NCBI GenBank assembly: GCA_965365465.1
Contig: CBDUBU010000114.1
Location: forward strand, 1 to 12,159
Reading direction: 5' to 3'
DNA: 12,159 bases
Origin: CBDUBU01 sp965365465
GTDB taxonomy: Bacteria; Bacteroidota; Rhodothermia; Rhodothermales; DASSAV01
Part shown: piece by piece, positions 6,375 through 12,159 of the stretch
Position numbering within the stretch: the stretch's first letter is position 1
Layout: each line of letters starts with the position of its first letter
Translations under genes and position numbers: made by a program
Notes under the pieces: generated by a model
What the model saw: only the letters and a program-made list of their open reading frames with translations
Told to the model about the DNA's origin: nothing
Databases searched by the model: none

Positions 6375-7466
6375 CTAGCGCCAGCGCAGTTTCACGACGA
6401 GGGGGCGGTGGTCCGAAAGAAGTACATCCGGCACGTGCGCCGAAACGACCTCCCACTCCGGCCCGGCCAGCACGAAATCGATGCGGGCAAAGGGGGCCCT
6501 GGCATGATAGGTAGCGCCCCAGTCCTGCCCGGCCACTTTGAAGGCATCCTGCAAGTTCATGCGCTCGGCCAGCCGGTAAAAAGCCCGGTTGTGCGCCGTG
6601 CTGTTGAAGTCGCCGCTGACGATCAGGGGCAGGGTTTCCTGCTGCAGCAGGCGCAGGATCTGTTCCACCTCCCAGTCGCGCACGCGGAAGGCTTCACGGT
6701 ATTGCCCCATGTAGGGAATCCATACGCGCGGGTTCAGCAAGCCCAGGTCGTTGTCGTTTCGCCGCCAGGGCTGGTGTTCGCCGAAGGTGCGCAGATGCAG
6801 GTTGTAATGAACGGCCTGCCGGCCCTGCCAGGTAAAGACCGTCCGGACCACCCGTGTGCCTGTCTTGTCGTCCGGATTTATCCAGAAAATCATTTCGGTT
6901 CGCTCTTCGGGAACGAAGCGGGTCAGGACTGGCTGTGAGGTATGGGTCACTCCCCTGTTCGCCCTCGGACCAGGCGATTGATACCCTCTGGACTCGATCA
7001 ACTTCAGCAAAAAGGACGCGCCCCGTTCAGGCGTGCGGCGGCGGAAAATCAACCCGGATTCCTGGAAGCCCATCAAGTCGGGCTGCTCCCGCTCCACCAG
7101 CGCCAGAAGGTCGTCGGTGCGCTCGTCGGGTTGGCGGCTGCCGTAATCGGGTATGTTGAAAGTCATCACTGTGAACGAGTCTGTCCCTGCCTCCGCCTGC
7201 CTGACGAAACGCTCAAACGGGACGAAGCGAACCACGATCAGGATCAGAATGACGGCGTGAACGAGCAGGAGCCGCCAGCGGCGGGCCAGAAGGATGAACA
7301 GCGTGGCGGCCAGCAGCAGGAGGCTCAAGTAAGGCAGCCCTACGGCCAGCAACTCCGTCCACCAGAGCAGGCCGGGCCGGAGATAACGCGCGGTGTAGGC
7401 CGCCGCGAAAAGCGCAGCAAGAAGCGCGTAAAGCGCCGTAGTGAGAAAACGTAGAAAACGCCGCAC
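6375..7466 (-). CDS. Membrane-anchored endonuclease/exonuclease/phosphatase (EEP) family protein
   Basis: A 363-residue protein with three predicted membrane segments (about residues 8-27, 38-60 and 66-81), followed by an EEP catalytic domain from about residue 97. Active-site motifs are complete: Asn104 in MTFNI, Glu136 in GFQE, His224 in NLHLR, Asp286 and Asn288 in SGDFNS, Asp330 in RIDFVLA, and Asp352-His353 in LSDHRPL. The fold supports metal-dependent phosphodiester or phosphomonoester hydrolysis; substrates in the superfamily range from DNA to inositol phosphates and lipids, so the target is unknown. The catalytic domain probably faces the periplasm or membrane surface. GTG at 7466 is the first start after the in-frame stop of rhomboid 2 (TAA at 7490-7488), leaving 21 bases between genes; there is no Shine-Dalgarno. 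Tight spacing supports co-transcription with rhomboid 2. Confidence 0.9.
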   Translation of the reverse strand: MRRFLRFLTTALYALLAALFAAAYTARYLRPGLLWWTELLAVGLPYLSLLLLAATLFILLARRWRLLLVHAVILILIVVRFVPFERFVRQAEAGTDSFTVMTFNIPDYGSRQPDERTDDLLALVEREQPDLMGFQESGLIFRRRTPERGASFLLKLIESRGYQSPGPRANRGVTHTSQPVLTRFVPEERTEMIFWINPDDKTGTRVVRTVFTWQGRQAVHYNLHLRTFGEHQPWRRNDNDLGLLNPRVWIPYMGQYREAFRVRDWEVEQILRLLQQETLPLIVSGDFNSTAHNRAFYRLAERMNLQDAFKVAGQDWGATYHARAPFARIDFVLAGPEWEVVSAHVPDVLLSDHRPLVVKLRWR

Positions 7467-7487
7467 CGTGTGATTTTTACCCGCGTT

Positions 7488-8438
7488 TTATTTCCGACTG
7501 GCTTCGTAAAGGGTGCGTTTCTCTTCATCGGTCAGGGCGTCGTACCCCTGCTCGCTGATTTTGTCGAGAATGCGGTCTATCTCGCTCTCCACGGCGCCGG
7601 CTGTGGTTTCCACGGTGGTCTGGTAGGTGCGCATCGGTCTGACCTTCGAGCGGCCCGTCGGGTCTGCTTTTTGCGAGCGACGCGCGGCAAGCCAGGCTTC
7701 CATGCGGGCCAGTGCGCCCTCGTCTCTGTTTCCGGCAGGAGAAGCACGGCGGGAGCGCCGCTCCCGGCTGCGGAAAAAGACCTTCGCCCAGGAGGTCAGG
7801 TCGATGCCCCGTCCTTCCGCTCTGGCGAAGAGAAAGCCGAAGAATGCCCCACCCAGGTGCGCCGTGACGGCCGTATTGCTGGAGGACAGGAACAGCAGGT
7901 CCAGCGCCAGAAACGCCAGCACCACGTAGATGAGGCGCACCGTGCCGATGAAGATCAGGGCAATGCTTTTGTAGGGGTAGAGCACGGCCACCGCCGTCAG
8001 CACGCCCAGCACCGAGGCAGAAGCGCCGTGAACCAGCGTCGCTTCCTCTTCGCTGCCGGGAAAGAGCGTGTACACTGCTATCGTAAGCAGCCCGCCGCCG
8101 ATGCCGGTGATCACGTACAGGGCCAGCAGCCGGTGCGCGCCGTGCAGTTCCTCATACTCCCGCCCGATCCATACGAGCCACAGCATGTTGAATAGAATGT
8201 GAAGAAACCCGCCCAGTCCGAGGCCCAGGTGCAGAAAGTTGTAGGTGATGAGTTGCCAGGGTTCAAACAGCACGTCTGAAAACTGGGCATTGAGCGCCAG
8301 GTGCTCCCACACGAACCCGTTCACGGGGCGAATGCGGACCAGCAGCACCACCCACAACACGTAAATGACGACGTTGATCGTAAGCAGCGCCCGAAGCGCA
8401 GGCGGCTGCATACGGTACCATGACTGAAATCGATTCAA
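7488..8438 (-). CDS. Rhomboid-family intramembrane serine protease with DUF6576 tail (rhomboid 2)
   Basis: A 316-residue polytopic protein. Rhomboid landmarks are HILFN (His80, Asn84) in the second membrane segment, the nucleophile Ser140 in HGASASVLG, and the catalytic His194 in TAHLGG. The residue after the serine is Ala instead of the usual Gly of GxSG, as in some Bacteroidota relatives, so activity is likely but unproven. Residues about 205-284 are a basic, probably flexible cytoplasmic linker. Residues about 285-316 (EIDRILDKISEQGYDALT...) form the DUF6576-type helical tail. It should cleave membrane proteins within the bilayer. The start is TTG at 8438, chosen because AGGAGAGG lies 7 bases upstream; ATG at residue 10 would lose part of the usual N-terminus. 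It follows rhomboid 1 by 114 bases. Confidence 0.92.
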   Translation of the reverse strand: MNRFQSWYRMQPPALRALLTINVVIYVLWVVLLVRIRPVNGFVWEHLALNAQFSDVLFEPWQLITYNFLHLGLGLGGFLHILFNMLWLVWIGREYEELHGAHRLLALYVITGIGGGLLTIAVYTLFPGSEEEATLVHGASASVLGVLTAVAVLYPYKSIALIFIGTVRLIYVVLAFLALDLLFLSSSNTAVTAHLGGAFFGFLFARAEGRGIDLTSWAKVFFRSRERRSRRASPAGNRDEGALARMEAWLAARRSQKADPTGRSKVRPMRTYQTTVETTAGAVESEIDRILDKISEQGYDALTDEEKRTLYEASRK

Positions 8439-8443
8439 AACAA

Positions 8444-8509
8444 CGCCTCTCCTGCTTCTATAAATCGTTACCTTTTACGTACGCGCGGCGCTCTGGTCGC
8501 CTCTCCTGC
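8444..8509 (-). repeat. 12-base direct repeat between the two rhomboid genes
   Basis: GCAGGAGAGGCG (minus-strand reading) occurs at 8455-8444 and again at 8509-8498, 54 bases apart, inside the 114-base gap between the rhomboid genes. Only the downstream copy is placed to act as a ribosome site; the other has no start codon at a suitable distance. Confidence 0.45.
8446..8453 (-). promoter_or_regulatory. Shine-Dalgarno AGGAGAGG setting a TTG start
   Basis: On the minus strand AGGAGAGG ends 7 bases before TTG at 8438. It is one of the few good Shine-Dalgarno sites in the window and decides the unusual TTG start of rhomboid 2. The same sequence is part of a 12-base direct repeat with a second copy 54 bases upstream. 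Confidence 0.6.
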
Positions 8510-8552
8510 GGCGGTGCAACGCGACGTAGTACCCGAAAACTGCCGGAAGGTT

Positions 8553-9239
8553 TTACCAGTACATCTTGTTTTGAGGCTGCACGGGCAGTTTGCCCCGCCA
8601 GTACTGGATTAGCAGAAATCCGAACGCCATGCCGCCCAGATGCGCGAAATGCGCCACGCCGGACTGCGTAGCGGTGATCCCCGACCACAATTCCAGCGCC
8701 CCGTACCCGATGACGAGCCACTTGGCTTTGATGGGAAACAGAAAATAAATATAAATAGGCTGATTGGGAAACATCATCCCGAAGGCCAACAGGATGCCGA
8801 ATACCCCGCCGGACGCGCCTACCGTCGGGTAGATAAATCCTTCCTGCGCGGCCAGCGTCGCCACGACAAGTTGCACGAGTCCCGCTCCGATCACACAGGC
8901 AAAGTAATAAATACCGAACCGCCGGGACCCCCAGGTATTTTCGATCTGCACGCCAAACATCCACAGGGCGAACAGATTGAAAAATAGGTGTCCGAGTCCG
9001 CCGTGCAGAAATCCGTAGGTAATGACCTGCCAGGGCCAGAAGTTGCCGATCTGGCGCGGGCCGTAGGGCGTCATCTGGTATTCAGGCGTGCCCAGCGGCC
9101 AGAGGGCGAACCACTGGTTCAGAAAGCCTCCCAGCGTCATCTGCGCGAAAAAAACCAGCCCGTTGATGATCAGCAGGTTCTTGATAATCGCCGGAAAGAC
9201 GGAAAACTGTGTAGGAGGCCGGTAGGTAGATTGATACAT
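8553..9239 (-). CDS. Rhomboid-family intramembrane serine protease (rhomboid 1)
   Basis: A 228-residue polytopic membrane protein carrying the full rhomboid core. It has HLFFN (His84, Asn88) in the second membrane segment, the nucleophile Ser143 in GASGGVFG, and His200 in FAHLGGMAFG as the catalytic partner. The first loop is long (about residues 40-68, rich in Trp and Pro), as in Bacteroidota homologues. It should cut transmembrane substrates inside the cytoplasmic membrane; the substrates are unknown. ATG at 9239 matches the usual beginning before KNLLIINGLVF. No Shine-Dalgarno is present; instead the leader contains a compact inverted-repeat structure (9256-9347). It is the first gene of the minus-strand block leading through rhomboid 2 and the EEP protein to ispG. 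Confidence 0.95.
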   Translation of the reverse strand: MYQSTYRPPTQFSVFPAIIKNLLIINGLVFFAQMTLGGFLNQWFALWPLGTPEYQMTPYGPRQIGNFWPWQVITYGFLHGGLGHLFFNLFALWMFGVQIENTWGSRRFGIYYFACVIGAGLVQLVVATLAAQEGFIYPTVGASGGVFGILLAFGMMFPNQPIYIYFLFPIKAKWLVIGYGALELWSGITATQSGVAHFAHLGGMAFGFLLIQYWRGKLPVQPQNKMYW

Positions 9240-9255
9240 GCTCTTTGTTTCAGGA

Positions 9256-9347
9256 TGAAGCCCGGCCCCTCGGAGGGGCGGCGTTTTCCCCTTCCGGGGC
9301 GCGGGACGTTGTTAACGCAGCAAACGCCCTCCCGTGCCGGGGCTTCA
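9256..9347 (-). promoter_or_regulatory. Multi-branched inverted-repeat structure in the rhomboid 1 leader
   Basis: The outer stem pairs 9256-9266 (TGAAGCCCGGC) with 9336-9347 (GCCGGGGCTTCA), allowing one bulged base. Inside it are a hairpin 9265-9271/9273-9279 (GCCCCTC/GAGGGGC, competing for two bases with the outer stem) and a stem GGCGTTT 9280-9286 with AAACGCC 9322-9328. That stem encloses two hairpins: CCCC/GGGG 9288-9299 and CGTT/AACG 9307-9317. Read as minus-strand RNA, the 9288-9299 loop is GGAA, a GNRA tetraloop, which favours an RNA made on that strand. The structure ends 16 bases before the rhomboid 1 ATG, so it could be a regulatory 5' leader. A decayed mobile repeat is the main alternative. 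Confidence 0.4.
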
Positions 9348-9489
9348 GGAAAAATACGGCCAATTTCATAAGGCTGTCTCCATGCCGGTTAACGGAAACC
9401 TGCGGCGCAGGGTTGCAAAGCGCTGCAAGAGCAGGACACATATCCTTCCCGGTGCATGGATTCTTCGGGTTGCTCAAGATAACGGAGTG

Positions 9490-9508
9490 AGGAATGGCGC
9501 CCATTCCT
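9490..9508. repeat. Perfect inverted repeat, 8-bp arms
   Basis: AGGAATGG at 9490-9497 is followed after CGC by its exact reverse complement CCATTCCT at 9501-9508. No T-tract follows on either strand, so it is not a clear terminator. It lies 221 bases upstream of the PBP1A start and may be part of a dispersed palindromic repeat or a protein-binding site. Confidence 0.5.
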
Positions 9509-9729
9509 GCTACAGACACTATATCCCCTCGCCCCTGTCATCCCGTCTCAGCGCTGCCCCTCGCGCTTGCTTGCAGCGTGGCAACGCGCTTTGAACTTGC
9601 CATCTCGATGAACACGCGCGATGGGCACAGTCCTTGTAAGGATCCCATTACGATAACGCCGGGCGGGAATCTATCGCAGGAGCCGCTGCGTTGCAGCCCC
9701 ACGAACCGGACCGAGATCAGCCTCCGAAC

Positions 9730-12159
9730 ATGCAGCAACCGCCCGACAAAAACGATGCTTCCTTCCGGCAGAAACGCAGACGCAAAAAGCGCCTGGCGCT
9801 TGCGGCGGCGCTGCCGGCCGGTGTGCTGGTTGCCGCCGCGCTCCTGGTCGCCCTTTACACGCTTACCCTGATCCCGGAGCTTCCCCGGCTCCGGGACGTG
9901 ACCGATCCGAACATCGAGCGGCCCACGATCCTCTACACCGCTGACGGGCAGGAACTAACCCGGTTCTACCGGCAGAACCGGCGGTGGGTCGCCCTGAACG
10001 ACATCTCGCCCCATGTCGTGGATGCGCTGATCGCTACGGAGGACCGGCGCTTTTACGACCACCGGGGTGTAGACGTCCGCCGCCTCTTCTCGTCGGCGCT
10101 CTGGACGGCAGGAGGCAACCGCCAGGGTGGTTCGACGCTTACCATGCAACTCGCCCGCAACCTGTACCCCGACGTACGCAACGACGCTACGCTGCGGCGC
10201 AAGCTGAAGGAGATGATGACAGCCTTCAAGATCGAACGCCACTATAGCAAGCAGGAAATCCTCGAAATGTACCTCAACACGGTCCCTTTCGGGTACAATG
10301 CGTTCGGGATGGAAGCGGCGGCGCAGACCTATTTCAACAAGAGCGCCGCCCGGCTCGACGCGCCGGAGAGTGCGCTGCTGGTCGGGATGCTCAAGGGGAC
10401 CACACGCTATAACCCGGTTCGCAATCCCGAACTGGCCCTGGAGCGCCGGAATGTTGTGCTCTCGCAGATGGCCCGCTACGGAAGCCTGAGTGAAGGCGTC
10501 GCCCAGGCGCTGCGCCGCGAACCGCTAGATCTCGACTTTCGCACGGAAACGCAGGTCTCCGGCCTCGCGCCCCATTTTGCTGAACACGTGCGAAACTGGC
10601 TCGGCGAGTGGGCCGAGCAGCACGGCTACGACCTCTACGCCGATGGCCTGCGGGTTTATACCACCCTGGACGCGCCGCTGCAAGCAGCGGCGCAAGCCGT
10701 GGTTGCGCGGCGCATGGAAGGTTTACAGGCAGTCGTCGATTACGAATGGAGCCGCCCCTCCGGCTATTTCCTCGGCGCAGAAACAGAGCCGTACCTCAGC
10801 GCCCGGCGTACTGGTTCGTTTACCCCGTTCGGGCACTTCTGGAATACCCGCACGCCGCTTGTCGCGGAGTACGTCCGCGCAGCGCCCCGATACCGCCATC
10901 TGGAACGCAGCGGCGTTCCGAGGCAGGAGGCGTTCCGGCGGCTGCGCGAGGACGCAGCCTTCATGGATTCTCTCCGCAGCGCCAAAACCCGCCTCGAAGC
11001 CGGCCTCGTCGCCATCGACCCGAATACCGGTCATGTAAAGGCATGGGTCGGCGGGCGCGACTTCAGCCGGGATCAGTACGACAAGGTAGCGCTCGCACGA
11101 CGCCAGCCGGGTTCTACTTTCAAGCCGTTTGTTTACGCGGCCGCCATCGATTTTGGGTTTTCGCCGTTCTACGAACTGCGCGATGAGGAGGTGACCTACG
11201 AAATAGACGGCCCCAACCGCACCTGGACGCCTTCCAACGCCGGGGGTTACGCCTCCGGGCGCACTGTGACCCTGCGGGAAGGGCTGGTCCAGTCGATGAA
11301 CACCGTCACAGCGCAGGTGATGAACGAAATCGGCCCCCGCCAGGCGGCCAACTACGCGCGGCGGCTGGGCATCCGGAGCAAACTAGACCCGGTCCCGTCG
11401 CTGGCGCTGGGGACTAGCGAGGTGACGCTGCTGGAGATGACGAGCGCCTACGCCACGCTTGCCGCGCAGGGCGTACACCGGGAGCCGGTCGTCGTGACGC
11501 GCATCGAGAGCCACGATGGGAGGCTGCTGGCCGCTTTTGACGGCGGCGCCGAAAAAGTGATCTCGATGTACACGGGCTACACCGTGGTGGACATGATGCG
11601 CGGCGTTATCGACGAGGGAACAGGCGGGCGAATCCGATCCCGATTTGGCATCGAGGCCGACGTGGCCGGCAAAACCGGAACCACGCAGAACAGTGCCGAC
11701 GGCTGGTTCATTCTGATGCACCCCCGGCTCGTCACCGGGGCGTGGGTCGGGTTCAATGACCGACGCCTCACCTTCCGCTCCGGCTACTGGGGCCAGGGCG
11801 CACACAACGCCCTCCCCCTCGTCGGCGACTTCTTCCGGCGCGTGCTGGAGGAAGGCAGGGCGGCCCGCTCCGACGAACGGTTCCGCCCTCCGCCGGGCTA
11901 CCGCGAGCCGGAACCGCCCGGTTTCCAGGATTCGTTGTACTACGCCGCCGATCCGCTTTTCGAGGACTCCGTGGATGCCGGAGATCCGCTGCAACTCCAG
12001 GATCCTGCCCTGCAAAACGCCTATGAAGAAACGGCTCCGGAGCATCCTCGTGGGGATGAAACAGAGTTGCTGCTCGAGGCTGACCTGGAAAAAGCGCTCC
12101 GCCGTGAGATGCAGGCGGGCCGCGCCAACCCTGCTCCGGAGAAATCCCGAAGCCGGCCT
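9730..12159 (+). CDS. Penicillin-binding protein 1A-type bifunctional peptidoglycan synthase (partial at right edge)
   Basis: 810 codons, open to the window edge. A basic cytoplasmic tail (RQKRRRKKR, residues 13-21) precedes one membrane anchor (about 22-48). The glycosyltransferase family 51 domain shows catalytic Glu104 in EDRRFYDHRG, GGSTLTMQ (133-140) and KQEILEMYLN (174-183). The transpeptidase domain begins near VAIDPNTG and has S462-T-F-K465, S522-M-N524 and K648-T-G650. It polymerises lipid II and cross-links the peptides on the outer face of the inner membrane. After about residue 715 there is an acidic, Pro-rich extension, probably disordered. ATG at 9730 has no Shine-Dalgarno. An in-frame TTG at 9691 has AGGAG 8 bases upstream and would add 13 residues; I cannot decide between them. 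The gene is divergent from rhomboid 1. Confidence 0.94.
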   Translation, partial: MQQPPDKNDASFRQKRRRKKRLALAAALPAGVLVAAALLVALYTLTLIPELPRLRDVTDPNIERPTILYTADGQELTRFYRQNRRWVALNDISPHVVDALIATEDRRFYDHRGVDVRRLFSSALWTAGGNRQGGSTLTMQLARNLYPDVRNDATLRRKLKEMMTAFKIERHYSKQEILEMYLNTVPFGYNAFGMEAAAQTYFNKSAARLDAPESALLVGMLKGTTRYNPVRNPELALERRNVVLSQMARYGSLSEGVAQALRREPLDLDFRTETQVSGLAPHFAEHVRNWLGEWAEQHGYDLYADGLRVYTTLDAPLQAAAQAVVARRMEGLQAVVDYEWSRPSGYFLGAETEPYLSARRTGSFTPFGHFWNTRTPLVAEYVRAAPRYRHLERSGVPRQEAFRRLREDAAFMDSLRSAKTRLEAGLVAIDPNTGHVKAWVGGRDFSRDQYDKVALARRQPGSTFKPFVYAAAIDFGFSPFYELRDEEVTYEIDGPNRTWTPSNAGGYASGRTVTLREGLVQSMNTVTAQVMNEIGPRQAANYARRLGIRSKLDPVPSLALGTSEVTLLEMTSAYATLAAQGVHREPVVVTRIESHDGRLLAAFDGGAEKVISMYTGYTVVDMMRGVIDEGTGGRIRSRFGIEADVAGKTGTTQNSADGWFILMHPRLVTGAWVGFNDRRLTFRSGYWGQGAHNALPLVGDFFRRVLEEGRAARSDERFRPPPGYREPEPPGFQDSLYYAADPLFEDSVDAGDPLQLQDPALQNAYEETAPEHPRGDETELLLEADLEKALRREMQAGRANPAPEKSRSRP

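Larger units (their letters stand above)
9240..9729. other. Gene-free divergent region between rhomboid 1 and PBP1A (490 bp)
   Basis: No gene is supported on either strand. The left part (9256-9347) is a nested inverted-repeat structure, annotated separately. The middle (about 9430-9560) has hairpin-forming sequence that resembles dispersed repeats of environmental genomes. A hairpin-like segment at 9621-9648 consists of ATGGG/CCCAT around TCCTT-GT-AAGGA. Promoters for the two divergent genes must lie here, but no convincing -35/-10 or Bacteroidota-type -33/-7 pair was identified. Confidence 0.55.

Noticed and set aside
5317..6378. A 353-codon plus-strand frame antisense to ispG
   Set aside because: The minus strand encodes a complete IspG with all cluster ligands; the antisense frame has no recognisable domain.
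9250..9519. An 89-codon minus-strand frame upstream of rhomboid 1
   Set aside because: It spans the structured leader and the repeat-like region, lacks a known domain and resembles the spurious products of dispersed repeats.

Overview
The window is GC-rich bacterial chromosome (coding regions look to be around 60% G+C) and carries ordinary housekeeping and envelope genes. Several features suggest Rhodothermota/Bacteroidota (Rhodothermales-like): a DUF6576-tailed rhomboid next to a second rhomboid and a membrane-anchored endonuclease/exonuclease/phosphatase protein, A-rich or Shine-Dalgarno-poor leaders in front of most genes, and the style of the PBP1A and NhaC proteins. This assignment is inferred from protein families; there is no rRNA gene here to confirm it. 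No prophage, insertion sequence, CRISPR array, tRNA or rRNA gene was seen.

Layout. 1-1321 (minus, open at the left edge): metallo-beta-lactamase-fold beta-CASP RNA nuclease. It diverges from 1472-2401 (plus), an exported serine hydrolase of the class A beta-lactamase type. 2402-2869 is a gene-free, A-rich stretch with helically phased A-tracts. 2870-3454 (plus) is a thioredoxin-fold AhpC/TSA-like protein, followed after 34 bases by an NhaC-type Na+/H+ antiporter (3489-4919). The plus-strand genes then meet a minus-strand block. In its transcription order (right to left) this is: rhomboid 1 (9239-8553), rhomboid 2 with a DUF6576 tail (8438-7488), a membrane-anchored EEP-family phosphoesterase (7466-6375), ispG (6306-5209), a possible 13-codon ORF with a perfect Shine-Dalgarno (5042-5001), and an intrinsic terminator whose U-tract lies on the minus strand (4970-4929). 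Spacing and the single terminator suggest one operon or a few overlapping transcripts. A 490-base gene-free region (9240-9729) separates rhomboid 1 from a divergent PBP1A-type peptidoglycan synthase (9730 to the right edge, still open).

How the genes fit together. The window mixes envelope functions (PBP1A, rhomboid proteases, Na+/H+ antiport, exported serine hydrolase) with isoprenoid precursor synthesis (IspG), thiol/redox chemistry and RNA processing. IspG products feed undecaprenyl phosphate, the lipid carrier for the peptidoglycan precursor used by PBP1A, but nothing shows the two are co-regulated.

The least ordinary signals are non-coding or tiny. They are the 13-residue ORF with the extended Shine-Dalgarno AAGGAGGTGATCC just before the operon's terminator, a multi-branched inverted-repeat structure in the leader of rhomboid 1 (9256-9347), and the phased A-tract segment at 2631-2685.
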